A DNA stretch of 64,000 nucleotides, taken from positions 124,001-188,000 of the forward strand of contig NZ_JAFAIX010000004.1 of the NCBI RefSeq assembly GCF_019236475.1. The letters run 5' to 3'. The number at the start of each line of letters is the position of its first letter. Position 1 is the first letter of the stretch. This DNA comes from Chitinophaga sp. Its GTDB lineage: Bacteria > Bacteroidota > Bacteroidia > Chitinophagales > Chitinophagaceae. Shown here in pieces: positions 44,107-53,317 of the stretch. The position numbers and the translations under genes were made by a program. The notes beneath the pieces are model-generated. The model saw nothing but the letters and a program-made list of their open reading frames with translations. It was not told where the DNA came from and did no database searches.

Positions 44107-45522
44107 ATGAAAAGTATAAATAAAGGTTACATCAACGGAGCGTTTGTAACACTCCACGGCACAGAAACATTTAATTTGATTAGTCCTACCAATCACGAAC
44201 AAATTGGTGTGGTGACTTTGGGTGATGAAATAGATGTACAGCAGGCAGTAGCGGCTGCGAAGGAAGCCTTTGCCTCATTTTCCAAATCCAGTATAGCGGC
44301 GCGTATTCAGTTGCTAAAGAATTTACAGGATGCTGTTAGTAAAAGAGAAAAGGAGCTGGTAGAAGTGATGATCCAGGAATATGGAGGTACCCGTCAGTTT
44401 TGTACCATGAGTACACAATTTGCCATCGCCTCTTTTGGTAATATGATCGAGACATTGGAGGCGTTTGAATTTCAGCGTAAAGCAGGTAATACTTTGGTGC
44501 AGTTGACGCCAGTAGGAGTGGTGGGCATTATTACCCCTTGGAATGCCAGCAATAGCTTTATCTGTGGCAAGGTAGGAACGGCCATCGCAGCAGGTTGTAC
44601 AGTGGTGGTGAAGCCTAGTGAGATGAGTGCTTTACAGACGCAATTATTAGTGGAATGTTTTCATGAAGCAGGTTTACCTAAAGGCTTGTTTAATGTGGTA
44701 AACGGCCTGGGAAATATAGTAGGGACCGCCATTACCAATCATCCAGATATTGCTAAAATATCCTTTACCGGTTCTACTGTTACCGGCAAGCTGATTGCTA
44801 AATCAGCCGTAGACACCGTAAAACGGGTGACCTTGGAATTAGGGGGCAAATCGCCCAATATTATTTTGGATGATGCTGATTTTGAAAAGGCTATTCCCAT
44901 GGCGGTATTTGGCGCTTATATGAACAGCGGACAGGCATGTGTGGCGCCTACCCGTTTGCTGGTACCAAAAGCCAAGCTAGCGCAGGTAAACCAGCTCGCC
45001 AAGGCGGCTGTGGAACAAGTAGTAGTAGGTAACCCTACGAATGCAGCTACGAATGTAGGCCCAATGGTATCCAACAAACAGTTTGAACGTGTGCAAAGTT
45101 ATATCCAGATTGGTTTGCAAGAAGGAGCTACTTTGCTGGCTGGTGGCCTCGGCAAACCAGCAGGACTAGAAGATGGCAATTTCGTTAAAGCCACCATATT
45201 TACAAATGTTAGCAATGATATGCGCATTGCGCGGGAAGAAATTTTCGGGCCGGTGTTATCGATTATCCCTTACGAAAATGAGGAGGACGCTATTAGCATC
45301 GCCAATGATACCACTTATGGACTGGCAGCTTATATCACTTCTTCGGATGAGCGTCGTGCGCTGAGAGTGGCTTCACAAATTGATGCAGGCAGGGTATGTG
45401 TGAATGGATTTAAACATGATCCTTTGGCGCCGTTTGGTGGTTTTAAGCAATCGGGCCTTGGACGCGAGTTTGGTGCATACGGACTGGAAGAGTACTTGGA
45501 GCCTAAATCCATCCTCCTTTAA
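44107..45522 (+). CDS. NAD(P)-dependent aldehyde dehydrogenase
   Basis: The protein has 471 residues with all ALDH marks: PWNASNS with N146, KPSEMSALQTQ, the Rossmann loop FTGSTVTGK, catalytic E244 in LELGGKSPN and nucleophile C278 in SGQACVAPTR. The C-terminus closes with GFKQSGLGREFGAYGLEEYLEPK. It oxidises an aldehyde to the acid in the cytoplasm; the specific substrate is not evident. It is followed by a hairpin and an AraC-family gene on the same strand, and preceded by tandem repeats that may be the regulator's operator. Confidence 0.95.
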   Translation: MKSINKGYINGAFVTLHGTETFNLISPTNHEQIGVVTLGDEIDVQQAVAAAKEAFASFSKSSIAARIQLLKNLQDAVSKREKELVEVMIQEYGGTRQFCTMSTQFAIASFGNMIETLEAFEFQRKAGNTLVQLTPVGVVGIITPWNASNSFICGKVGTAIAAGCTVVVKPSEMSALQTQLLVECFHEAGLPKGLFNVVNGLGNIVGTAITNHPDIAKISFTGSTVTGKLIAKSAVDTVKRVTLELGGKSPNIILDDADFEKAIPMAVFGAYMNSGQACVAPTRLLVPKAKLAQVNQLAKAAVEQVVVGNPTNAATNVGPMVSNKQFERVQSYIQIGLQEGATLLAGGLGKPAGLEDGNFVKATIFTNVSNDMRIAREEIFGPVLSIIPYENEEDAISIANDTTYGLAAYITSSDERRALRVASQIDAGRVCVNGFKHDPLAPFGGFKQSGLGREFGAYGLEEYLEPKSILL

Positions 45523-45551
45523 TTTGCAATGTAATAAGTTTTATATTTACG

Positions 45552-45585
45552 AACCCTGTCGGCATGCGTAGCGGACAGGGTTTAA
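45552..45585 (+). terminator. Hairpin after the aldehyde dehydrogenase
   Basis: AACCCTGTC (45552-45560) pairs perfectly with GACAGGGTT (45574-45582) across a 13-base loop, followed by a short TTAAAT run. It lies between the dehydrogenase and the AraC gene. Confidence 0.55.
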
Positions 45586-45603
45586 ATAGAGATAGAGCGT
45601 CAT

Positions 45604-46404
45604 ATGTCTACCGATACTAACTATATCAATTATGCTTGTTATCACGCTACCTATCGGGAGGGTGAGCAGTTTGTGAGCCATCACAACCTGTTGATGATTC
45701 TTTCGGGAGAGATGGAATTGAATGATGGTACGGAGCGGCAGGTGTTGGTGCCGGGAGATTTGGTGCTGGTGAGGAAAAACCAGTTGCTGAAGTACATAAA
45801 AAAAGGAACGGCACAAGAAGAGTTCAAATCGATATCTATCAGGTTGGATGACGCATTGCTGCAGCAACTGAGTAAGCAGGAGGCATTTCATTCAGAGGAG
45901 AAATTGCATACTGCTGCGTTTATAGCATTACCTGGTGCGCAGCATCTGCGGTATTTCATGGAGTCATTATTGCAGTATAAGGAGTTACTGGAGAATAAAG
46001 CCCCTGAACTGTTACAACTAAAGCAACAGGAAGTGCTCATGTTGTTGTTTGCTTATGATAAAAACCTGAAGCGAGTATTGTTTGATTTTTCAGACCCGTA
46101 CAAAATGAACCTCGAAGAGTTCATGCAGAAAAATTTCCACTTCAATGTAAATCTGGATCGCTTCGCCTATCTGACGGGGCGCAGTCTGGCTACGTTTAAG
46201 CGGGATTTTCAAAAGATCTTTCAAACTTCCCCACGTAACTGGTTGCAGCATCGGCGGTTGCAGGAAGCTTATTTCCTTATCACGCAAAAGCATCAACGCC
46301 CGAATGATATTTATTTGGATCTTGGGTTTGAGGATTTGTCGCATTTTTCATTTGCGTTTAAAAAACAATACGGGCAAGCGCCTACGGAGTTGTTGAAGCG
46401 GTAA
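45604..46404 (+). CDS. AraC-family transcriptional regulator
   Basis: The protein has 266 residues. A cupin-type N-terminal domain (about 1-150, VSHHNLLMILSGEMELNDGTERQVLVPGDLVLV) precedes an AraC helix-turn-helix pair in the last 100 residues (FAYLTGRSLATFKRDFQKIFQTSPRNWLQHRRL and LGFEDLSHFSFAFKKQYGQAPTELL). It probably controls the aldehyde dehydrogenase gene before it, where a tandem repeat could be the operator (inference). Confidence 0.92.
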   Translation: MSTDTNYINYACYHATYREGEQFVSHHNLLMILSGEMELNDGTERQVLVPGDLVLVRKNQLLKYIKKGTAQEEFKSISIRLDDALLQQLSKQEAFHSEEKLHTAAFIALPGAQHLRYFMESLLQYKELLENKAPELLQLKQQEVLMLLFAYDKNLKRVLFDFSDPYKMNLEEFMQKNFHFNVNLDRFAYLTGRSLATFKRDFQKIFQTSPRNWLQHRRLQEAYFLITQKHQRPNDIYLDLGFEDLSHFSFAFKKQYGQAPTELLKR

Positions 46405-46412
46405 ACGAAGAA

Positions 46413-46438
46413 AATCCCTGGAAGTGCTTCCAGGGATT
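46413..46438. terminator. Two-way hairpin between AraC gene and metalloprotease
   Basis: AATCCCTGGAAG (46413-46424) pairs exactly with CTTCCAGGGATT (46427-46438) around TG. It lies in the 71-bp gap between convergent genes. Confidence 0.7.
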
Positions 46439-46475
46439 AACAACAATAACTTTTTCCAAAGAGGTATTACATTAA

Positions 46476-47744
46476 TTAGAAAGTCTGGATATACCAGTGT
46501 TGGTTAGCGCCATTATGATCGTCATACTGGATGATAGCGGCGCCATTAGCTGTTGAGCCTCCATTAACATCCAACACTTTCTGACTGTATCTGTTTTTAA
46601 TAGTATAGGTACCATCCGTATTGGCCGTTACCTGCCATTCCTGGTCATAGGTTTCCTGCCATGTGTACTGTATCATTTGTTGTCCATTGGCTGTAGAGAA
46701 GCCGGGATCAGCCAATGCTTTACCACTATTTACACTTGTGATGCGATAGAATCCGTTGTTCAGATAGGTGAATGTCCATTGTTGATTGGTACCCCAACCC
46801 CAGACCCACTGTTGGATGAGAGCGCCATCACTTGTAGAAGACGCGGGTACATCTATCACCTTTCCGGATGATGCACTGGTTATTTTATAGTTGCCGTTAG
46901 GGATGGGATTTGTTCCATTACCAGCGCTATACAGAAATTTGATGGCGGTGACATCATTCGCGTTGAATGGCCGGTTTGTTGTTGTGCCTATGCAGGCCAG
47001 CATCCAGCTATTAGGGTCCTCTGTGGTGGGCGTACCAGGTATAGCAATTGCACCAATACTGCCAGCACCTTCGTTGTTGTTAACTGGATCCACCCAATTG
47101 CAACTATAGGCACGATTGAAGTAATCTGTATGCCTGAAACCAATAGCATGTCCTAGTTCATGCGCGATCACGGAGGTCAGGAAACCCTGGTCCGGATTTG
47201 CACCCATCGCATTGGCGTCAGAGTTAAGATAAATCAGGTTATATGGATTACCATTTGCGTCCGGAAATCCTGATTGTCCCCAACTATTTGCACCCAGACT
47301 GGCATACTGGATGGCAATATCAGCGCCACTGGATACGCGCTGCAAGGTTAACATGAGTCCTAATGCATTATATCGAGCGATGGCGGCATCTGTAGCAGTG
47401 GTATATGCCGCAGGCAGACCAGATATAGAGATCGTGATAGTGCGTGGCAGACTTCTTACCAGATTTTGCGTCATGTACTGCTCTGTCTTGGCGATCAGTA
47501 AAGCTGGTGAATTGGTTTTGGCTTTCTTCAGGTCCAGATCAGAGAGGAAGATATCGCCTTCCACTATATAGCCACCTGCAACACGTTTAACCTCATGTGT
47601 ACTAAAGCCCAGTCTCTTAACGCTGGCTAAGTCCTCCTGGGAAACTTTTTCCGGTGTTTTAGCTATTTGATTATCTTTTTGGCAAGATTGGCCTATCAGT
47701 AAGGTCAATAGTATAATTATACAGAATAGGGGACGTAATTTCAT
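46476..47744 (-). CDS. Secreted zinc metalloprotease (HEIGH/M57-like) with ricin-type lectin domain
   Basis: The protein has 422 residues with a lipobox-like signal (LIGQSC, Cys21). Residues about 95-275 are a metzincin-type protease with HELGHAIGFRH at 195-205 (zinc His195, His199, His205; base Glu196), as in dual-action HEIGH/M57 peptidases. Residues about 283-422 are a beta-trefoil ricin-B-like domain with three repeats, each with a Q-x-W motif (QQWTF, QEWQV, QHWYI). The lectin part probably anchors the protease to a glycan. The gene is divergent from the following sigma factor across a short gap. Confidence 0.9.
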   Translation of the reverse strand: MKLRPLFCIIILLTLLIGQSCQKDNQIAKTPEKVSQEDLASVKRLGFSTHEVKRVAGGYIVEGDIFLSDLDLKKAKTNSPALLIAKTEQYMTQNLVRSLPRTITISISGLPAAYTTATDAAIARYNALGLMLTLQRVSSGADIAIQYASLGANSWGQSGFPDANGNPYNLIYLNSDANAMGANPDQGFLTSVIAHELGHAIGFRHTDYFNRAYSCNWVDPVNNNEGAGSIGAIAIPGTPTTEDPNSWMLACIGTTTNRPFNANDVTAIKFLYSAGNGTNPIPNGNYKITSASSGKVIDVPASSTSDGALIQQWVWGWGTNQQWTFTYLNNGFYRITSVNSGKALADPGFSTANGQQMIQYTWQETYDQEWQVTANTDGTYTIKNRYSQKVLDVNGGSTANGAAIIQYDDHNGANQHWYIQTF

Positions 47745-47905
47745 TTGCTTGGGTTTGGGTCGATAAATAAGGTTTAAGGATGGATGAAAGTTATTGTTGC
47801 AGCGAAATTAGGATGGGGGAGTGCAAGAATAAGACAGTCCCCACTCATCCCTCTCCCCACTATAATTTCTCCCAATTAATATTAAATTTACCGTTGCATC
47901 AGGAA

Positions 47906-48508
47906 ATGGGAGCTGATGGTACTATATTAATGAACGACCAGGACTTACTGCAACAACTAGCCCTCGGCAACCGGGAGGCATTTACAACGATATACCAGCA
48001 ATATCACGGCGGGATCTATAACTATTTGCTGAAATTTACCAAGAACCCGGCTTTCACGGAGGACCTGGTACATGATGTATTCCTTAAAATATGGGAAGTA
48101 AGGTCTCAGTTGGATATTAAAAAATCCTTTGATGCCTATCTTTACCGCCTAGCCCGGAATACCGCCCTTACACAACTGAACCGCATCTCCCTATACGATA
48201 CTATTCGCGATGAAATCATGCATCGCCTTTCTACGGGCATGAACGACCAGTCGCTCATGAATGCGGTGGAAGCCAAACAATACGAAGAACTACTGCAAAA
48301 AGCGATCGACAGCCTGCCGCCCCAACGTCGGGAGGCGTTTATCCTTTGTCGCCAACAGGGCATGAGCTATGAGGAAGCGGCTGCACAGATGAATATTTCC
48401 CGTAATACATTTAAACAGCACCTGTCACTGGCCGTAAAGTCCATCCGGGACTACCTCCTGGAGCATGGTAGCATCTCCTTATTGGTACTATTGGTATCCC
48501 TGAAATAA
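47906..48508 (+). CDS. ECF RNA polymerase sigma factor
   Basis: The sigma domain begins near MNDQDLLQQLALGNREAFTTIYQQYHGGIYN. Starts at 47906 or 47930 both fit; the longer frame from 47780 adds 42 unlikely residues. Region 2 carries FTEDLVHDVFLKIWEVR and region 4 LPPQRREAFILCRQQGMSYEEAAAQMNISRNTFKQHLSLAVKSI. It is followed by a FecR gene and a SusC gene, the usual cell-surface signalling arrangement. It probably drives the ten-gene operon to 63011. Confidence 0.92.
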   Translation: MGADGTILMNDQDLLQQLALGNREAFTTIYQQYHGGIYNYLLKFTKNPAFTEDLVHDVFLKIWEVRSQLDIKKSFDAYLYRLARNTALTQLNRISLYDTIRDEIMHRLSTGMNDQSLMNAVEAKQYEELLQKAIDSLPPQRREAFILCRQQGMSYEEAAAQMNISRNTFKQHLSLAVKSIRDYLLEHGSISLLVLLVSLK

Positions 48509-48569
48509 AAAATTTCAGATTTTTTTTCGATTCATCCACCCATTTGATTTATTCGTTAGTCTTATTATT

Positions 48570-49724
48570 ATGGAGCCAAATAATTTTCCTGTTAAAGACC
48601 TGCTTCAAAAGTTCCTGGACGGTACCATTACGGAGACCGAAAGCGAAGCTTTGTTTGCATGGCTGAAGGAAAATCCTGCTGAAAACAATCCGGAGGTGGA
48701 ACAGGTGCTGGAGAAAAATTACCAACGCGCTTTTGAAGAGCAACCTGCCCTGACGCCAGCCGCTGGTAACCGTATTCTCCACCGATTGCTAGACAGCACG
48801 GCTGCCCCGGTAATGCCTATACGTCGCAGATGGCTGCCATATGCCGCTGCTGCTGCGATATTGCTACTGGCTACTACGGCTACGCTGATAATACGTCATC
48901 CTAAGAAAGTGACGCCTATGGCGGTGAATATTACCAAGTCTGTTAAACCAGGAAACCATGCCTATCTAACTTTGGCAGATGGGAAACAAATTCAGCTCGA
49001 CAGTGCCTATGGTAATATTGTGCAGCATCAAGGCCTGGAAGTAGATAATAATAAAGGTGAACTGGACTATAAAGGGAAAGCAGGAAATGTAGAACTGCAT
49101 ACCTTATCAACACCTAAAGGCGGCCAATACAGATTGATGCTGCCAGATGGTACTGCGGTATGGCTGAACGCCGAATCCAGTATCACTTTCCCGACGGCCT
49201 TCAATGGGAAATTCAGAGAGGTGAAAATGACCGGTGAAGTTTACTTTGATGTGAAACAGGCCGCCAACCATCCATTTATGGTCACCATCAATGATAAAAC
49301 CACCGTGGAAGTACTAGGTACAGCCTTTAACGTGAATGCATATACGGACGAACCAACTATTCGTACCACATTAATACAAGGGAGTGTCAGGATGATCCAT
49401 GACAAAGCTTCCAACGTGCTGCAGCCCGGACAACAGGGCGTTATCAGCCATGATCAATTGAATGTGAACAGTAATGTAGATATAGAAATGGTGGTTGCCT
49501 GGAAAGAAGGTTTGTTCCGCTTTGATCGTACGCCTGTAGATATCGTACTCCGGCAGCTTTCTCGCTGGTACGACGTAGATGTGGTGTATGAAAAGAATGT
49601 ACCAAGTATCCTTTTCAGTGGCGAAATTAAACGAGACCTTGACCTGAACCAAGCCCTGACAGTGCTGAGCACCATGGGGGTTCATTACAAAATCGACGGT
49701 AGGAAACTGGTTATTATGCCATAA
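48570..49724 (+). CDS. FecR-family anti-sigma factor
   Basis: The protein has 384 residues. A cytoplasmic N-terminus (about 1-85) precedes a transmembrane helix (about 91-108, AAAAILLLATTATLIIR). The periplasmic FecR domain (about 185-280) has LSTPKGGQYRLMLPDGTAVWLNAESSITFP, MTGEVYFDVKQA and VEVLGTAFNVNAY. The C-terminal domain (about 315-384) has VDIVLRQLSRWYDVDVVYEKN. It would transmit the state of the downstream STN-containing SusC to the sigma factor upstream. Confidence 0.95.
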   Translation: MEPNNFPVKDLLQKFLDGTITETESEALFAWLKENPAENNPEVEQVLEKNYQRAFEEQPALTPAAGNRILHRLLDSTAAPVMPIRRRWLPYAAAAAILLLATTATLIIRHPKKVTPMAVNITKSVKPGNHAYLTLADGKQIQLDSAYGNIVQHQGLEVDNNKGELDYKGKAGNVELHTLSTPKGGQYRLMLPDGTAVWLNAESSITFPTAFNGKFREVKMTGEVYFDVKQAANHPFMVTINDKTTVEVLGTAFNVNAYTDEPTIRTTLIQGSVRMIHDKASNVLQPGQQGVISHDQLNVNSNVDIEMVVAWKEGLFRFDRTPVDIVLRQLSRWYDVDVVYEKNVPSILFSGEIKRDLDLNQALTVLSTMGVHYKIDGRKLVIMP

Positions 49725-49740
49725 CCGTTCATGCTATAAA

Positions 49741-49949
49741 CCAACTAAACTTGAATTTTTGGACATATGGAAAATGTCCGGTAGAAAAGCTGTGAAGCAC
49801 ATGGCGGAGCCATGCTAAAAAAGATCATAACAGGGGCTATACCTGCTATTCCAATCATCTGATTACAAGCGATTCGGATAAAAGCTGTGAAGCTATTGGG
49901 AAAGCTATACCCATACTGAAACCAATTATTTTAATCAACCAGAATTATT
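49741..49949 (+). promoter_or_regulatory. Structured leader with repeats upstream of the second SusC
   Basis: The 14-base word AAAAGCTGTGAAGC occurs at 49785-49798 and 49880-49893. GCTATACC occurs at 49836-49843 and 49904-49911, each after one copy of the first. Hairpins include GGACAT/ATGTCC (49761-49779) and CATGGC-GGA-GCCATG (49800-49814). Repetition plus dyads suggests a regulated or structured leader, or repeated protein-binding sites. No known riboswitch is recognised. Confidence 0.45.
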
Positions 49950-52900
49950 ATGATTCCAACATCAAGTATTCGCAAACGGTCCACTGAACAGCGTAACCTA
50001 TTCCGCAGGTTGACCGTTGTGCTGCTGATGGTAGGCTGTCTCTCTATTTCCCTGGCGACAGCGGCACAAACTATCACCTACAGCAGTAAAAAAGCTACGC
50101 TGCAACAGGTGTTTACAGAAATCAAAAAGCAGGTCAACTATGTCGTGATATTCAATCCGGATTTAATTGATGTATCTGTATCCGTTTCAGTAAATGCCAA
50201 AAACCAGCCATTAGAAGCTTTCCTGAAGACTATCTTCTCGGGAATGCCGGTGAAGTACAATATCGTGGGTACCACGATTGTGCTGTTCCGGAAATCGGAT
50301 AGTCCGCAGAAGGCTATGCCCGAAGACAACGCGCCCACGCGCGAAGTCTCGGGTGTAGTATCTGACGAAAAAAATGGTACCCCATTAATTGGTGTGAATG
50401 TGGTGGTATCAGGTACTAACAAAGGAACACAAACCAATGAGAAGGGATTATTTACCCTGAAGAATGTGGAGGAAAACGATATCCTGACTTTCTCTTCCAT
50501 CGGTTTCCAGAAGGTATCTGTACTTGTATCTCGATTGAGAGCACAGTTCGTTGTGAAACTCCCGCCGGCTACCAGCGAACTGGATCAGACGGTGGTACAG
50601 GCCTATGGCGTCACCAGCAAGCGTTTGGCTACCGGTAATATCACAAAGGTTACTGCCAAGGATATCGAGAGACAGCCAGTGCTCAACCCACTACTGGCGC
50701 TCCAAGGGCGGGCTCCAGGACTCCTGATTACACAAACCAGCGGTTATGCCAATGCCCCTGTAAAAGTGGAAATCAGAGGCCGTAATTCATTGGGCAAAGA
50801 CTTCCTGGGCGATCCCCTCTATGTGATAGATGGCGTACCTATGACGGTGTTGGATCTTCCTGGCTCTTGGCGCAATAATGGTATTTCCTCCGGATTCGTA
50901 CAAGGCGGCTTTTCTGCTACTGGCGGCCAAAGCCCACTGTTTAGTATGAACCCTCGCGATATTGAGAGTATTGAAGTGTTGAAAGATGCGGATGCTACGG
51001 CTATCTACGGCTCCCGCGCTGCGAATGGCGTGATCCTGATCACTACTAAAAAAGGTAAACCAGGTAAAACCAATTTCTCCCTGGATATCAATCAGGGTTA
51101 TATCGATGTACCACATCGCCCGCGCATGCTGAATACACAGGAATACCTGCAAATGCGCCGGGAAGCATTTAAGAACGATGGTATTACCCCAAGTCTGGCT
51201 ACTGCTCCTGATCTCGTGCTCTGGGATTCTACCCGGTATACCGATTGGCAGAAGGAGGTACTGGGAACTGGTAAGCAAACGGTTATCAATACAAGTTTAT
51301 CTGGTGGGGATGCACATAATACTTTCCGCATCAGTGGTAACTATGGCAAGCAGATGGATGTATTGACCAAAACGGGCGCGAGTCAGCAGGCTACCCTGGG
51401 CGCTAACATCGGCCATCGTAGTTTAAACCAGAAACTAATGGTGAACCTGGGAACCATGTTTTCCTATACCCATGTGGATGCCATCAATTCAATGCCCAGT
51501 ATTTTCCTATTGCCACCAAATGCGCCACCTATCTATAACAGCAAAGGCGAGTTGAACTGGGAGGGATGGAATTACAGCGCAAGCGGAAATGACTTTCCTT
51601 TCGGTTACCTGTTGAGGAATAATATTATGGAAACGAATCAATTCAGCAGTAACCTTGCTATTAGCTATGAGCTGCTGAAAGGGCTGACAGTATCTACCTC
51701 TGCCGGCTATACGAGTATGAATGGTTCCAGTAATTTGTTCATACCTATCGCTTCCCAGAATCCACTGACTAATCCGATGGGATCCGCCACTTTCGGGAAT
51801 ACGAAAAATACGAACTGGATCATAGAACCACAGATCGCGTATAGTCGATATATCGGAAAAGGAGATCTGAAAGTGCAATTCGGCGGTTCGCTGCAATCCA
51901 CTATCACAGATGGCATAAACACCTTCGGTTTAGGCTATTCAGATGATAATCTGCTCAGTAGCATTAACAATGCATTGATCCAACAAACGACAGAAAGCTA
52001 TGCCCGTTATAAATATGCCGGTCTGTTCGGACGTATCAATTATAACTGGAACAATAAATATATCATTAACCTGAATGCCAGAAGAGACGGATCTTCCCGC
52101 TTTGCTGCCGGCAGTCAGTATGGCAACTTCGGTTCTGTGGGTATGGCATGGAATGCCTCCGAAGAACCTTGGATGAAAAGCCTGTTACCTAAATGGGTGA
52201 GCTTCATGAAACTCCGTACCAGCTATGGTATTACGGGCAGCGATGGTTCTATTGGCGATTATCAATATTTGTCGCAGTGGTCTACCAAGCTTTCCGGTAA
52301 CCCATTGAATCAGTATGATGGCTTACAGCCAGTGGTACCTATACACGCCGTAAACCAGCAATATCACTGGGAATCGAATAAGAAGTATGAAGCGGCACTC
52401 AGCATCAGCTTACTGCAAGATCGTATCAACCTGGAAGGTGCTTACTACATGAACCGCTCCGGCGATCAGGTAACGGGTATCCCTACACCGAGATATACCG
52501 GCTTTCCCTCCATCGTGGGTAACTGGAATGCAGTGATAGAGAATGCCGGTTGGGAAGGAGATATACGCGCCACGCTGCTGGAGAAAAAAGATTTCAGATG
52601 GACGATGACTTTCAATATCTCCGCCAACAGGAATCGCCTCGTATCCTATCCGGGAATTGAAGAATCGCCGTACTATACTACCTATAGAGTAGGGCAGTCG
52701 CTTAGCGCTGTGTACCTGTTGCATTACCTGGGTATAGACCCGCAAACAGGTAGGTACAGCTTTGTAGACCATAATAAAGACGGGCAGATTATCTACAATA
52801 CGAATGTACCTGCCGGTACAGGAAATGATGACCGTTATATCATTAAAGACCTGAATCCTAAATATTATGGCGGTGTGGGTACTTCTCTGACCTATAAAGG

Positions 52901-53312
52901 ATGGAACCTGGATCTGTTCTTCGATTACAAACGTCAGTTGGGAGAAAATCCATACATGATCATACCGGGTGCGTTAAGTAACCTGCCTGTAGCAGCGCTG
53001 CACGACCATTGGCAGAAGCCAGGCGATATTGCGTCGTACCCAGGTTATTCCACCAATACTGGTACCTCCGTCAGTTTTTCCGATGCGGAGTATATCAATG
53101 CTTCTTATCTGCGACTGCGCACGCTGGCCTTAAGTTATGGCCTGCCAGAAAGTTTACTGAAGAAAATGCATATGACCGCCTGTCGCGCTTTCATCAGGGC
53201 ACAGAATATTTTCACGATCACCAACTATCCAGGTATGGACCCGGAAATACAGGACCTCTCTAGTGTTCCGCCTTCCAGAACTATTACCGGTGGCTTATCC
53301 TTTAACTTCTAA
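49950..53312 (+). CDS. SusC/RagA-family TonB-dependent transporter with STN domain
   Basis: The protein has 1120 residues. A long N-terminal leader includes the signal (about 20-45, VVLLMVGCLSISLATAAQT). An STN domain (about 47-112), a carboxypeptidase-D-like domain (about 130-210), a plug (about 215-370, VVQAYGVTSKRLATGNITKV and ATAIYGSRAANGVILITTKKGK) and a barrel ending GGLSFNF follow. The STN domain should pass substrate status to the FecR protein encoded upstream. The SusD gene follows after 5 bases. No carbohydrate enzyme lies in this operon; the linked peptidase points towards a peptide or modified-peptide substrate (inference). Confidence 0.96.
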   Translation: MIPTSSIRKRSTEQRNLFRRLTVVLLMVGCLSISLATAAQTITYSSKKATLQQVFTEIKKQVNYVVIFNPDLIDVSVSVSVNAKNQPLEAFLKTIFSGMPVKYNIVGTTIVLFRKSDSPQKAMPEDNAPTREVSGVVSDEKNGTPLIGVNVVVSGTNKGTQTNEKGLFTLKNVEENDILTFSSIGFQKVSVLVSRLRAQFVVKLPPATSELDQTVVQAYGVTSKRLATGNITKVTAKDIERQPVLNPLLALQGRAPGLLITQTSGYANAPVKVEIRGRNSLGKDFLGDPLYVIDGVPMTVLDLPGSWRNNGISSGFVQGGFSATGGQSPLFSMNPRDIESIEVLKDADATAIYGSRAANGVILITTKKGKPGKTNFSLDINQGYIDVPHRPRMLNTQEYLQMRREAFKNDGITPSLATAPDLVLWDSTRYTDWQKEVLGTGKQTVINTSLSGGDAHNTFRISGNYGKQMDVLTKTGASQQATLGANIGHRSLNQKLMVNLGTMFSYTHVDAINSMPSIFLLPPNAPPIYNSKGELNWEGWNYSASGNDFPFGYLLRNNIMETNQFSSNLAISYELLKGLTVSTSAGYTSMNGSSNLFIPIASQNPLTNPMGSATFGNTKNTNWIIEPQIAYSRYIGKGDLKVQFGGSLQSTITDGINTFGLGYSDDNLLSSINNALIQQTTESYARYKYAGLFGRINYNWNNKYIINLNARRDGSSRFAAGSQYGNFGSVGMAWNASEEPWMKSLLPKWVSFMKLRTSYGITGSDGSIGDYQYLSQWSTKLSGNPLNQYDGLQPVVPIHAVNQQYHWESNKKYEAALSISLLQDRINLEGAYYMNRSGDQVTGIPTPRYTGFPSIVGNWNAVIENAGWEGDIRATLLEKKDFRWTMTFNISANRNRLVSYPGIEESPYYTTYRVGQSLSAVYLLHYLGIDPQTGRYSFVDHNKDGQIIYNTNVPAGTGNDDRYIIKDLNPKYYGGVGTSLTYKGWNLDLFFDYKRQLGENPYMIIPGALSNLPVAALHDHWQKPGDIASYPGYSTNTGTSVSFSDAEYINASYLRLRTLALSYGLPESLLKKMHMTACRAFIRAQNIFTITNYPGMDPEIQDLSSVPPSRTITGGLSFNF

Positions 53313-53317
53313 ATCCA

